Below, piece by piece: positions 26,856 to 37,200 of a DNA stretch of 64,000 nucleotides. The stretch spans positions 682,001 to 746,000 of the forward strand of contig NZ_CP036298.1 in assembly GCF_007752135.1 (NCBI RefSeq). The letters run 5' to 3'. The translations under genes were made by a program, and so were the position numbers. The DNA comes from Aureliella helgolandensis. Its GTDB lineage: Bacteria > Planctomycetota > Planctomycetia > Pirellulales > Pirellulaceae. Within the stretch, counting starts at the first letter, position 1. The number at the start of each line of letters is the position of its first letter. The notes under the pieces were generated by a model. The model was not told the DNA's origin. It searched no databases and was given only the letters and a program-made list of their open reading frames with translations.

Positions 26856-27767
26856 TTAGAAGTATCCTTGCTTCTTCTTCTCTTCCATCCCTGTTCCACC
26901 GGAATCACGGTCGATCACGCGTCCCTGACGTTCGCTGGTCTTGGCCAGCAACATCTCTTGAATGATTTGTGGCAGCGTGGTGGCATCCGATTCGACCGCA
27001 CCGGTCAGCGGGTAGCAACCCAGAGTCCGGAATCGCACGTTGCGTTTCTCAAAGGTCTCGCCATCGCGCAATTTTAGACGCTCGTCATCCTGCATAATCA
27101 ACGTGCCTTCGCGGTTGATCACCGACCGCTCGGCAGAGTAGTAGAGGGGGACGATGGGGATTTGCTCCAGGTGGATGTATTGCCAAACGTCGAGCTCCGT
27201 CCAATTGCTGAGGGGGAAAACTCGGATGCTTTCGCCCGGGTTCACCTTGGTGTTGTACAGGCTCCACAGTTCGGGGCGTTGATTCTTGGGGTCCCAGCGG
27301 TGGAATTTGTCTCGGAAGGAGAAGACGCGTTCCTTGGCGCGTGACTTTTCCTCGTCGCGGCGGGCGCCACCGAAAGCCGCGTCGAACCCGTACTTGTTGA
27401 GGGCTTTTTTGAGACTGTCGGTCTTCATGACCTCGGTGTGTTTCTCCGAGTTCTCGGAGGGATCGATGTTGAGTGCCGCCCCTTCATGATTGATGTGCAC
27501 CATGATATCGAGTCCCAGCTCCTTCCGCGCGTACTCCTCGCGGAACTTGATCATCTCGCCAAACTTCCAAGTGGTGTCTACGTGCAGGAAGGGAAACGGA
27601 GGCTTGTCGGGATAGAATGCTTTGAGCGCCAGGTGCGTCATGACCGACGAATCTTTGCCGATCGAGTACAGCATGACGGGTTTCGAAAACTCGGCAGCCA
27701 CTTCACGAATGATATGGATGCTCTCGGCTTCGAGAAGCTTCAGGTGGGTAAGCGAATAAGCTGACAT
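26856..27767 (-). CDS. cysD: Sulfate adenylyltransferase subunit 2 (CysD), 303 aa
   Basis: This is the catalytic ATP-sulfurylase subunit of the PAPS reductase/N-type PP-loop family. It carries the PP-loop [20 protein letters not shown] near residue 32, the conserved [20 protein letters not shown] and [20 protein letters not shown]. The C-terminus [20 protein letters not shown] matches complete CysD. It makes APS from ATP and sulfate with GTP hydrolysis by CysN. It is first of the cysD-cysNC pair. The length is normal and the ATG at 27767 fits the family start ([18 protein letters not shown]). Confidence 0.96.
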   Translation of the reverse strand: MSAYSLTHLKLLEAESIHIIREVAAEFSKPVMLYSIGKDSSVMTHLALKAFYPDKPPFPFLHVDTTWKFGEMIKFREEYARKELGLDIMVHINHEGAALNIDPSENSEKHTEVMKTDSLKKALNKYGFDAAFGGARRDEEKSRAKERVFSFRDKFHRWDPKNQRPELWSLYNTKVNPGESIRVFPLSNWTELDVWQYIHLEQIPIVPLYYSAERSVINREGTLIMQDDERLKLRDGETFEKRNVRFRTLGCYPLTGAVESDATTLPQIIQEMLLAKTSERQGRVIDRDSGGTGMEEKKKQGYF

Positions 27768-27859
27768 GGCAAACTGTATCTATTGGTTTCTGAAGATGCG
27801 AAGGGGGAGAACGCGAATGGGAGCAACGGAGGGTTCAGCCGGCGGTTGCCTCCAGAGCT

Positions 27860-28621
27860 TCAACGCTCCCGCGTGAACTGTAGTATGACTGATTCCGATT
27901 CCGTACCTGGCATCGGGTAGGCGGCGACGCGGCGGAGAGTGATTTGATTCATCAAGCCGCGGTGACGCGCTTCACCGCGTTCGTCGACCCAACGCGGGCC
28001 CTTGATTGCTAGCAAACGATCAAAGCTCATCCAGTAATCCTTAAGCCAGGTTAGCAATTGCGAAATATTGCCGGCGGCTCGCGTCACTAAACTATGAAAG
28101 CGAAGGTCGTCGACAACATCTTGGACGCGAGAGGCATGCACGGCGACCGGCAGGTGCAACTGTTTCACCATATCGTCCACGGCGCGCGATTTCTTTGCCA
28201 CGCTATCGCAAACATGCACATTCAAGTCGGGACGAAGTATAGCTAGCAAAAGACCTGGGACACCTCCGCCGGTGCCAATATCGAGCACATCTTCACTCTC
28301 TGCCAAGAGATCGGCTAGGTGCAGGCTGTCGAGCAGGTCGCGTCGCACGAAGGTATCGTAGGTCGTGTGCCGCGTTAAGTTGATCTTTTCATTCCAGCCC
28401 CAGAGGGCTTGGCAATAGGCATCCAACTGAGGAACGCAGGCTGGGTCGACCGTCAACTCCATCCGCTCGATCGCTTCCTGCAGGCTTTGACTGGCAGGGA
28501 CGGTGACGGCGGGAGTGGAGTCCGTGATCGGCTCAGCCGCAGCGTTGGCTGTTGTTCCCTCATCGCCCTGGGAGTCCTCGGCGTTGTCCGGGGATTGGCG
28601 ATCTGCTGGTAGGTCCGACAT
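27860..28621 (-). CDS. rsmG: 16S rRNA (guanine-527-N7)-methyltransferase RsmG, 253 aa
   Basis: This is a class I SAM methyltransferase. The chain shows WGWNEKINLTRHTTYDTFVR, the SAM motif DVLDIGTGGGVPGLLLAI, then VCDSVAKKSRAVDDMVKQL and SLVTRAAGNISQLL, all in RsmG order. It methylates G527 of 16S rRNA. The open frame extends to 28819, but that upstream part is Arg-rich and not protein-like. I use the ATG at 28621. That start still leaves about 50 extra N-terminal residues of low-complexity Ser/Ala/Asp sequence relative to E. coli RsmG. It is on the same strand as cysD and 93 bases upstream of it. Confidence 0.93.
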   Translation of the reverse strand: MSDLPADRQSPDNAEDSQGDEGTTANAAAEPITDSTPAVTVPASQSLQEAIERMELTVDPACVPQLDAYCQALWGWNEKINLTRHTTYDTFVRRDLLDSLHLADLLAESEDVLDIGTGGGVPGLLLAILRPDLNVHVCDSVAKKSRAVDDMVKQLHLPVAVHASRVQDVVDDLRFHSLVTRAAGNISQLLTWLKDYWMSFDRLLAIKGPRWVDERGEARHRGLMNQITLRRVAAYPMPGTESESVILQFTRER

Positions 28622-29036
28622 AGTTGAGCTTTCAATTCGACGAGCTACTAAGGCTCGTCCCTCGTAGATGATTTCGTTACGCCGGCTGCCGCTCCCCCCC
28701 CCGGCTCTGTGCATTGCGAGCCGATGTATCTTAGGTATCCAGGGAAATCTTAGTATCCGGAGATTTAGTATCCGGGAATTCAGGGAGGCACGCCTCCACC
28801 GCAAAGCGGCCGGACCCATATGTTCTCATGGAAAGCAATCACCACAAGCCGTAATGCAGAGTCCGGAAAAGCTCGTGCGTGGTTACTATTCTGTTAGCGG
28901 TCTGTGCCGTGTCCCCAAGAGCTTGGGGGGGCGAATGCCGCTGTGGGGTGGTGTGGCGCTCAGTTCGCCAGCCCGCTTGAGCGAAGACGCCCACCCCTGC
29001 GAGTCCACAGGGGAGTCCTCGGCAGCGAATTGGCAG
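28622..29036. other. Intergenic region with short TTAGTATCCGG-type repeats
   Basis: About 415 bp hold no credible gene. Three imperfect copies of CTTAGTATCCGG lie at about 28729-28742, 28748-28759 and 28763-28775, next to an eight-C run at 28694-28702. The rsmG promoter probably lies here but I could not fix it. Confidence 0.45.
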
Positions 29037-29855
29037 CTATTCTTCCAGGACTAGCAGTTCAATATTTCGGAAATCGCAGGGATGGCTTTCCGATTGCAGG
29101 GAAATCGTTCCTTGCTCCAGCATGAGGCCGCCCTGCTTTTCGGCCAGCATTTTGGAGTGGGGATCGCGTGGATCGAGCTGGCTCTTGGAGTATTCGAGCA
29201 CTACGGTCCCATCGACGATGTGCTTGACGGTACCTGAGCCATGGACCTCGACCTCGACGGTTACCCATTGATCTCCGTGGAAAGTTTTTGAAGTAGAGCT
29301 TGTGCAGTGCCGTTCGATGAGTTCGCCATCCATGACGACGTTGGTTCCGGGAGTGCACAGATTAGCAGTTGTTCGCTTGTCTTTTCCGTTCCCTCCGAGG
29401 AGCTGGAATTCGATAGAGGCAGGGAAATCTTGGTCCAGCGACATGGTCTCGGGGGATTCACCGTGCAGCATTAGGCCGCTATTGCGTGTCGCCCATCCGG
29501 GGCCCCCTTTGCACTGCTCGCCCACAAATCGCACGTCGGCTTTGAGGCGGTAGTGCGAGAAGCGGTCTTTGTAGAACAGGTGGCCAAAGGTTTCGTTGAA
29601 TTCTGGGTAACTCGCCTCGTCGTAGCGAACTTTTAGCAAACCACTTTCCACGCGGAACGTATTACCAAAGTTCTCCCCCGCTTCGTGGTAGCGTATTTTG
29701 GGAGTCCAGCCCTCCAGGTCTTTGCCGTTAAACAAGGGGATCCATTGGCTAGCATTAGACGATTGGCTTTCCTGGCAAAATCCGAGATTCGTTGTAAGGA
29801 ATGCGACCGAGAATAGACCTATTAGAAGCTGCTGTGGTAGCGATGAGCGGTGCAT
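29037..29855 (-). CDS. Exported DUF1080 (3-keto-disaccharide hydrolase-like) protein, 272 aa
   Basis: The signal peptide spans residues about 9-27 (QLLIGLFSVAFLTTNLGFC). The mature chain begins with the DUF1080 signature WIPLFNGKDLEGWTPK. Later concanavalin-like strands include SHYRLKADVRF, ATRNSGLMLHGE, GDQWVTVEVEV and HIVDGTVVLEYS. The C-terminus CDFRNIELLVLEE is also typical. Family members are planctomycete-abundant, secreted and linked to sugar-polymer breakdown; the substrate here is unknown. The gene stands alone between rsmG and the divergent dsbD-like gene. The length is normal for a one-domain member. Confidence 0.9.
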   Translation of the reverse strand: MHRSSLPQQLLIGLFSVAFLTTNLGFCQESQSSNASQWIPLFNGKDLEGWTPKIRYHEAGENFGNTFRVESGLLKVRYDEASYPEFNETFGHLFYKDRFSHYRLKADVRFVGEQCKGGPGWATRNSGLMLHGESPETMSLDQDFPASIEFQLLGGNGKDKRTTANLCTPGTNVVMDGELIERHCTSSTSKTFHGDQWVTVEVEVHGSGTVKHIVDGTVVLEYSKSQLDPRDPHSKMLAEKQGGLMLEQGTISLQSESHPCDFRNIELLVLEE

Positions 29856-30151
29856 GGGAGAACTCCGAGTGCTTTAAAGCATCAATCCAGTGGATCGTAC
29901 AGGCAACAAAACGAGCTGCTGCACCGCACAAGTGGGGTGTTCGTAACTGCCAAATCCTTTCATTTAACGTGGTGGATTTGGTGAGTCTACGTTGACCCTG
30001 CTGACAGAATCTGAGTAAATATAACCTGAAACCCCAAATTGCGGTGCTTCAAATCCGAAATGCTTGGTTGATTGATGACTTCTCGCGTTTTTGTTTTGAA
30101 AAGCTGGTGTGTGAGCCATATGATCCCGCACGCTCCTAAGGATGACTCGAA

Positions 30152-32536
30152 ATGTTAAAAATACCTTCCCCGGTTCGAAGCTTGGGGGTGCTGGCCCTGC
30201 TGCTGTGGGTGGCTGCAGCACAAACTGCCGTGGCTCAAAAGGGAAAGGGCTCGCCGTTTGGTGGCTTGGGGCTACCATCGGTAGGTTCCGCAGCGCAAGC
30301 TGGCCCGAAGGTCTCGTATCGAGCTGAGTACTCGCTGAACCGCAATGGTCAGGAGGGAAGGCTCAGCGTTTTCGCCGAGGTGGCGGATGGGTTTCACACC
30401 TACTCGACGACTCAGGCGGAAGGGGGCCCTCTGCCGACTGCGATTGAGGTTGAGGGAGAGCAGATCAAGCTCTCGGGCCCGTTTGTGGCAGACCACGAAC
30501 CGACGTTGGCCTTGGATGACGTTTGGCCCGGCCTAGAGATCCAGGAGTATCACGGGCAGGTCGTGTGGACCGCCCCATTTGCTGTACTGCAGGAATTTGC
30601 GCCCGAGAAGACGACCTTTAAAGTGCAGGTCGATGCGTTGGTGTGTGGTGAGGGTTCGTGCGTGCCAGCGGGAGACACCGTGGAGGCTGCATTCAAGGAG
30701 CACTATGCAGCGGAGGCGGTTGTCACAGAGTTTCGCCCCGAGAAGACGCACGCCATTTGGTCTGCCGAGCTGAGCCATCAGGCGGCGGCACCGGGATCGG
30801 AAGTCACGCTGACGCTCACCGCCAATACCGATGCGGGCTACCATGTTTATCGGTATGTTCCCGGAGACACCGCTGCCAGCTTTCGCACGCTCATCGTCGC
30901 TAAGCGTAAGGCTGGCTTGAAATTCGGAACTCCGGTTACCGATACGAAGTTGGTGGAGATTGACGCGGGGCTCGACGCTCCAGAATACTATTACGATGGC
31001 CCCACGACGTGGAAAATTCCTGTTCGCATCCCGGAGAGTGCCAAGCCTGGGGAGTACCCCCTAGAGCTGTTGGTTGGCTTCTATACCTGCAACGACCGCA
31101 GTTGCGATCCGAGCGCTGGAGTGGCCATCAACGGGAAGATTCTCGTCGCTGAGCAGTCACAGGCCTCCCCTGCACCGTTTGCGTTAACCGCAGCCGATTT
31201 CAATGCGGTCGCAGAACTTCCCAACCTGGCGAGCTGGATTGATACCGAGGGAGCAATTCCGAAGTCTGCACTGCAGCAAGGGAGCACCGCGACGGTTTCC
31301 CTGACCCTGATGCATCTCCTGGCCGCACTGGCGGGAGGATTTATCCTCAACTTTATGCCCTGCGTGTTGCCCGTGATCGGCTTGAAGGTCATGAGTTTTG
31401 CGAATCAAGCGGGGAGCAGCCACCGGCGAGTGGTCGAGTTGAATCTGGCTTTCGTGGCAGGCATCGTGGGGGTCATGCTCGTACTGGCCATTGCAACGAT
31501 TGCGGCCAAAGTGATCAGCGGATCCGCCTTTGGCTGGGGGCAGCAATTCACTTCCCTTGAATTTAAGGTTGCCTTAGCTGCGTTGGTCTTTGCGATGGCA
31601 CTGAGTTTCTTGGGCGTTTGGGAGATTCCCATTCCCGGCTTTGCCATGTCGAGCAAGTCTGGAGAGTTGATGGAGAAAGAGGGGCTGCTGGGAGCGTTTC
31701 TCAAGGGGATTCTGACGACCGTGCTGGCAACTCCTTGCTCGGGGCCTTTGCTGGGTGCCCTATTTGGTCTGAGCTTGACCCTGTCGTCGGCCAGCGTGCT
31801 GCTACTCTATTTGGTCGTTGGGATTGGTATGGCGCTCCCCTACCTGGCGCTCTGCTTCTATCCGGGCTTTATCAAATTACTCCCCAAGCCGGGGCCATGG
31901 ATGGAGACGCTCAAGCAGGTCTTGGCATTTCCGCTGTTGCTGACGGTCGTGTTCTTCGTAACTGCGATCGATAGCGATCATCGCATCGCAACGCTGATTC
32001 TGTTGATCGTGGTGTGGTTTGCCTGTTGGTTGGTTGGGCAAGTCCCCGCGTATTCCAATCCTGGCCGGATTTGGATGGCGCGAGGCGCTAGTCTGATAAC
32101 AATCGCTCTCGGAGTCTTCGTCAGCTTCACCTATTTTGGCCCGCTGGACGCCAAGCTGCCTTGGGTTGATTACAACGAAGCGCACCTCGCGCAGCTGCGT
32201 CGCGAAGGCAAGACGGTGATGGTCGACTTCACCGCCAACTGGTGTTTGAACTGTCAGATCAACATGCGAGTTGCCATTGATAAGGAGGGTGTGTCGGAGA
32301 TTGTGCATGAGAACAACGTGGTTCCCATGGTTGCGGACTGGACAGGCAACTCTCCTGAAATTCGTGAGAAATTGGAGGAGCTTCAGAGCAATTCCATTCC
32401 GTTACTGGTTATCTATCCGCCAGACGGCGAGCCGATTTTGTTGCGGGATTTGATAACGGAATCTCAGGTGATCGACGCGCTCAAGGAGGCGGGGCCAAGT
32501 CGCAGTCCCTCCCGCTTGGCCAGTCTGGTGAACTAG
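30152..32536 (+). CDS. dsbD: DsbD-like thiol:disulfide interchange protein, 794 aa
   Basis: After a signal peptide, two DsbD-alpha-like N-terminal domains cover about 50-330 (the first with VDALVCGEGSCVPAGD, the second with VGFYTCNDRSCDPSAG). A transmembrane region of about eight helices spans 385-650, including NFMPCVLPVIGLKVMSF and TTVLATPCSGPLLGA, whose Cys pair relays electrons. The C-terminal thioredoxin domain has the active site WCLNC (TANWCLNCQINMRV). It moves reductant from the cytoplasm to envelope proteins. The duplicated N-domain resembles ScsB-type relatives. It overlaps the convergent methyltransferase gene by 4 bases. The cassette thioredoxin proteins could be clients, which is speculation. 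Confidence 0.88.
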   Translation: MLKIPSPVRSLGVLALLLWVAAAQTAVAQKGKGSPFGGLGLPSVGSAAQAGPKVSYRAEYSLNRNGQEGRLSVFAEVADGFHTYSTTQAEGGPLPTAIEVEGEQIKLSGPFVADHEPTLALDDVWPGLEIQEYHGQVVWTAPFAVLQEFAPEKTTFKVQVDALVCGEGSCVPAGDTVEAAFKEHYAAEAVVTEFRPEKTHAIWSAELSHQAAAPGSEVTLTLTANTDAGYHVYRYVPGDTAASFRTLIVAKRKAGLKFGTPVTDTKLVEIDAGLDAPEYYYDGPTTWKIPVRIPESAKPGEYPLELLVGFYTCNDRSCDPSAGVAINGKILVAEQSQASPAPFALTAADFNAVAELPNLASWIDTEGAIPKSALQQGSTATVSLTLMHLLAALAGGFILNFMPCVLPVIGLKVMSFANQAGSSHRRVVELNLAFVAGIVGVMLVLAIATIAAKVISGSAFGWGQQFTSLEFKVALAALVFAMALSFLGVWEIPIPGFAMSSKSGELMEKEGLLGAFLKGILTTVLATPCSGPLLGALFGLSLTLSSASVLLLYLVVGIGMALPYLALCFYPGFIKLLPKPGPWMETLKQVLAFPLLLTVVFFVTAIDSDHRIATLILLIVVWFACWLVGQVPAYSNPGRIWMARGASLITIALGVFVSFTYFGPLDAKLPWVDYNEAHLAQLRREGKTVMVDFTANWCLNCQINMRVAIDKEGVSEIVHENNVVPMVADWTGNSPEIREKLEELQSNSIPLLVIYPPDGEPILLRDLITESQVIDALKEAGPSRSPSRLASLVN

Positions 32537-33594
32537 ATCTTACGGCCGCAGACAACGTGGTATCTCGAGGATTCGAAGGCGAGTACGTCGACCAGTAAGT
32601 CGCCGAAGTAGTCGAGGTACCACCGAGGTTGCTTGGTGACCACGAGCAGTGCGCCTGCTGGTCGAAGTACCTCGATGGCTGTGTCGACAAAGTGCTTGGA
32701 GATCGCATCGTCTCCATAGTAGGGTGGATTGGCCAGGACCAAATCGACCGGTTCCGGCAGATCGAGCGCGCCCTGGGCGTTCAATATTGCACGGACGTTG
32801 GTCAGCCCGTTGAGCTCTGCTCCACGCTGAGTGCATTCCACGGCGCGAGCGTGCGAATCGATGGCATACACCGTACCGGTGGTTCGGAAGGCGCAGGCGA
32901 GCGCCACCGCGCCGGCTCCGCATCCCATGTCGAGTACCGTGTCGCTGGGGCCCACTTCTGCAACGAGTGTCAATTGACGAGCACCGTTGTCGAGTCGGCG
33001 GTGGGAGAAGACGCCGGGACGGCTGTACATTTCAATCAATCGCTCTTCATCACGGAATGCGAACTGGCACGAGAAGTCTTTGACCTTCTTAAGTGGTTTG
33101 GTTTTTCGTCCCCAGTAGACGCATCCGTTTTTCTGTCGGTCGCAAGAAACCTTGTCAAACATGCCTTGCATCTGTTCGTGCAGCCACTGGTCTTTGCCGT
33201 TGTCGACGCTGGTGGCCAATACGCCTCCCTCACGGAGTCGCTGGTGCCCCTGCTGGAGCAGGTCTCGCGTTAGTTCCGACTCGCTTCGCTTGAGCACCGG
33301 CATGCCGACAAAGTCGAATTCCTCTTCTGGCAGATCGCTGCTGCAGACGACGTCGACGGCTTCGCTAACAAATCGGCTGGTCTTGTCGGCCACATAGAGG
33401 TCGAGATACCAAGCGGTCGCCATGGTCGAAGCGCCGCTTTCGAGCAAGCGGTCGGCCAGTTGTGCTCGACCGGGCGAGATCACCACCGAGCGAGTGGCTG
33501 GGATATCGCCGAGGATTGTTGGGAGCGCATCGATCAGCAACTGTTCACTCAGGAGTGGTTTGAGTGCTAGAGGGTTGACTTCGTCGTGGTTCAC
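32533..33594 (-). CDS. Class I rRNA guanine-N2 methyltransferase, RsmC/RlmG type, 353 aa
   Basis: Two tandem class I methyltransferase folds are present. The N-terminal one is degenerate and lacks a SAM motif. The C-terminal one has the SAM motif VLDMGCGAGAVALACAF and the catalytic DLVLANPPYYGD (NPPY), typical of N2-guanine methylation. The layout and length fit RsmC (16S G1207) or RlmG (23S G1835). The sequence does not decide which. The C-terminal tail (YLDYFGDLLVDVLAFES…) is typical. It is convergent with, and overlaps by 4 bases, the dsbD-like gene. Confidence 0.85.
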   Translation of the reverse strand: MNHDEVNPLALKPLLSEQLLIDALPTILGDIPATRSVVISPGRAQLADRLLESGASTMATAWYLDLYVADKTSRFVSEAVDVVCSSDLPEEEFDFVGMPVLKRSESELTRDLLQQGHQRLREGGVLATSVDNGKDQWLHEQMQGMFDKVSCDRQKNGCVYWGRKTKPLKKVKDFSCQFAFRDEERLIEMYSRPGVFSHRRLDNGARQLTLVAEVGPSDTVLDMGCGAGAVALACAFRTTGTVYAIDSHARAVECTQRGAELNGLTNVRAILNAQGALDLPEPVDLVLANPPYYGDDAISKHFVDTAIEVLRPAGALLVVTKQPRWYLDYFGDLLVDVLAFESSRYHVVCGRKI

Positions 33595-34218
33595 ATTTGG
33601 CTTTCAAGTGTTGTGTGGGGGCGGAAACGTGGTGCACAGCCCTGTCTCCGCATAGCCGCCGGAGAGCCCCGGGAGCTCCCACTTTAACATGACTCGCTTT
33701 TTGCGTCTTGCCGGGGGATTCCTGAGGGAGCTGGGGCTGCGTTGGAGCGAAGGGGCGGTGCCTGCTGGCGGCCAGTCGGCCAAATAGGGGGGGCAATCCG
33801 CTACGGGATGGCTGGTGGAGTTCAATGCGTTTCAGTCGTAACTTGGGGGCCGTCCCTCCCCCTCAACTGCTGTGGGGTCGCAGTCTGCAGCTGCGGTCTC
33901 TGAGCTTTGCTCAGACGGCGAGCTGCCATTCCGCAAGCTTGAGAGCGGGGATGGGGATTGGCCGCTACAGAGGTGATTGGTGGGCTCCCTTCGCGGGAAA
34001 TCCCGAAATCGTTCCTAAAATTATTAGCCGGTAAGTGGCAGGCTTGGGGATTATGCTCCCCCAGGTTGCTGAACATTCGTGCGCTTGTCCTAGACCCTTT
34101 GTCGGACTCCTCTTACCATGTGAGGCTTGTGCTATGCGGGCCAGCGAGAGCCGTTTGGTACAAAATGTGTTGCATATCGGTTACCCCTAGGGAGGGAACT
34201 AGATGAAACGTTGGCAAG
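33595..34218. other. Intergenic region upstream of the 1389-aa gene
   Basis: About 620 bp hold no credible gene. A G-rich hairpin (TTGGGG … CCCCAG) lies near 34045-34064. A strong Shine-Dalgarno-like GGGAGGG (34190-34196) precedes an ATG at 34203 that opens a 27-codon frame, not the long one. Confidence 0.45.
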
Positions 34219-37200
34219 ATGCCGCCTCCCTCCCGGTATCTCCCCTACCAGGCTTTCGAGCCAATATGGTTGTTGAGTGTGGATGAACGTAGTCTAGCTG
34301 CTAAGAAAACATTGGCCGAGGACCTTGTCCAGGTTCTGGGGTACTTAAATTTTTCTTCGGGACGCATAGATCCCAAGACTCTGTCTGCCTTCAATCGCAT
34401 CTATGTTGCTGCGCTTCCGGGCACCCCCTTCGAAGGATTGCCGGCTTGGCTTCAGATTCAGCAGTGGTTGCAGGATGAATTGGCTCGGTTGGCAGAGAGC
34501 AATTCAGCTTTTGGCGATTGTGAGCAAGCGGAGGTCTTGCTGGAGTTGGTGTGGCTCAACTTTCTTCCCGCGTACTTGGATTTCCACAAGGATCTGTTGT
34601 TCCATCAGGAGCCAGAAGGGATTTTCAACGGTTTCTTTTTGGGGCGGGCCGTGGAAGCGGTGTTGCAGCAGGGGGAGCCCTGGGGGCAAGTTGATCGGAT
34701 TGTTGAAGGTGCCATCCGGAAGCTCAACGACTATGTCGGCTATCGTCCGGTCGCGGTTTTGGAAGGCCGCCGCTTGGAGCCCTACGGTCATGAGTGGGTT
34801 CGCCCCGTTCCCTTGTGGACCGCCGGCATCGGTACAGCCAATGGGCTCTACCATGATGTGATCGAAAAATGCATGGACATTTTGCAAGCCACCGATGCCG
34901 ATATTCTCCGACAAGCCAGTTTTGATCTGAATATGCTGGAGGAGTTGTCTCTCGATCCTCGCGCATACGATTTTGATCATCCCGTGAATCAGCGTCCCAA
35001 CTACCATTTTGGTCAGTGGGATCCACATCGCATTGACAACGCGGGGAACTACCGCCGATTTGTAGTCCAGCAAGTTACCATCGACGCGCTGCTGGCTCGC
35101 GTGCACGAGGATGCGGATGGGTTGGAGGACGAGTTGCTGTTCGAGGCGGCGGCTGTCTTGGCGGGCACGATCCTGATGGCTTCGGGCATCTCGGGTGGAG
35201 GTCCAGGTGCCTTTGCATCGACCGTTTCCGTTGCGAGCTTGATGGGGCCCATTGCCGCATATCGTGACGAATTCTACAACCAGCTGTTGACGCAATTGCA
35301 GGGCAACCATCGCGAGCGATTGTTCAAAGAGCATCAAATACGGCGGCAGCCCTTTGGGGGCGCACGGCAGCACCTCAACACCTATCTGGCGAAGCATCGG
35401 GCTTGTCAGCTAGAGCATGTGCACTTGGCCCGTCTCTTTGCGCGGATGGGGAACGAGCCAGCGGCCAAGGAGCAATCGGATGTGGTGCCGGTGCCCTCGG
35501 CTCGAATCGTATCGAGAATTGATTGCCTAATGACAGCTGCAGACAATCATTTGCAGTTGCGACAAGTCGATAAAGCGGCTGAGATTTCGCCCCAGATCAT
35601 GGATTGGGTGGAGCGTGGGATTCAGTGTGGCGCGATCGTCGATCCCTGGAATATCCTTGGTTTTTCGGGGAATTTTGCCAGATTTGAAGGCCCCGACAGC
35701 GCCGTCCATGATCACCGAGTGGATGATTTGGTGCAGATCATGGAATATTATTTTGCGTTGCAATCCCGCATTTGGCGGGAGGCATCTGCTTCGGGACGGA
35801 CCGATTTGTGCAAGCAACTCGAATCCCAGATGCGTCAGGCGACCGCTTGGTGGCGCAAGTATGCGGCCTATGAAGTGAGCGACGTCGAAGCGACCGATCC
35901 GCTGGAAAGTTTGGAGTCGGCAGTCCTGGTGGCCAAGGCATTGCAATTGTGGCATGCCGGTGATGCTTCCTCGGGCGACGTCCGTTTTTGGGCTCCACAC
36001 GCAGAACTGTTTGATTCCCCCAAAGCCTATGCCTTGGTGGTCGAATCTTTGTTGGAGCGGAACGATTTCGTGGCCTCGATGGCGCTGCTGGTGCACTGGT
36101 TGGGGCAAGCCGATCGCGTTGGCCTGCAGAAGGGGGACGATTCCTTTTCGGAGCTAGCCCGTCGTTGGATGCAGCGTTTTGAGCATCGGTTGTACCACGA
36201 CGAGCCGGGTTCGAAATTGGATTGGTCAGTCGCCCAGAAGTTCTTCGACTATCTGGAAGCGAACGCTGGTGATTATTGGGAGCCGCCGGTGTTTGCACTG
36301 GGGAGCCGCGGTAGCAAGCCGGGCAGCGGGCTGGCCGGCACGCTGGGTGATGATTTTGATGAGCACTCGGAACTTGTCGGCTATGGCGATGACGAGGAAG
36401 GCATCTTTGATGCAGCCTATGAGAACGTTATCTACAACGATACGACCGATGATGGGGTTGATAGCGATGTTCCCGAAGAGGACGGAGGGGAGACGACCAC
36501 GGAATTGGTCGAAGAATCCAACCGCCTCAATCAGCATTTGACATTCCTGAATGCCGTGGCTCAGATGTGGAAGGGGGCGGCGGTGAGCCGCCATCTGTCG
36601 CAAGAAATCGCGGAGCAGACTCCTGCTGCCGCATCGCGACTGGAATCGATGGAGGGGTGGGCCGCTCAGGCAGCTGCCAACCGCCATGGCCTGTTGGTAC
36701 TGCTGCAGGATGTGGCGGCGCACCGCATTCCCAAAACGAGTGCGGATCACGAGGCGATGTCTCGCTACGATCGCCAACGACTCGTCAAGGAATCTCTATT
36801 GGAGCGGATTATCGCCACTGCGGTAGAAACCGCCGATGCACGGCGTCTGTTGTTGGCGAAATTATGTGCGGTGAATCCTCAAAGTCCGTCGGTGGAACGG
36901 GAGCTGAGTAGCCTGCCGCAAGATGATCGTTCCGCCATTGAGTTGGTGGGCAAGTTGATCCAAGGCGAGCACGATCAAGTGAAATCACTTTTTCCACGCC
37001 TGTTTACTGCGCTGCGATCTAAGAAATTGCTGTACATCCCGTTGGCGCGAGGTGGAGATCCGGCGCTCATCTATAGCGTGCGGTTGCGTCGGAGAATTAT
37101 GTCGCACCTGCTGGTCTGGTTGCCGCGTCAAGGCTTTTTTGATGAAGCGTGCCAGTTGATCGAAACCGCCCGCTTTATGGAGCATCACAATCCGATAGGA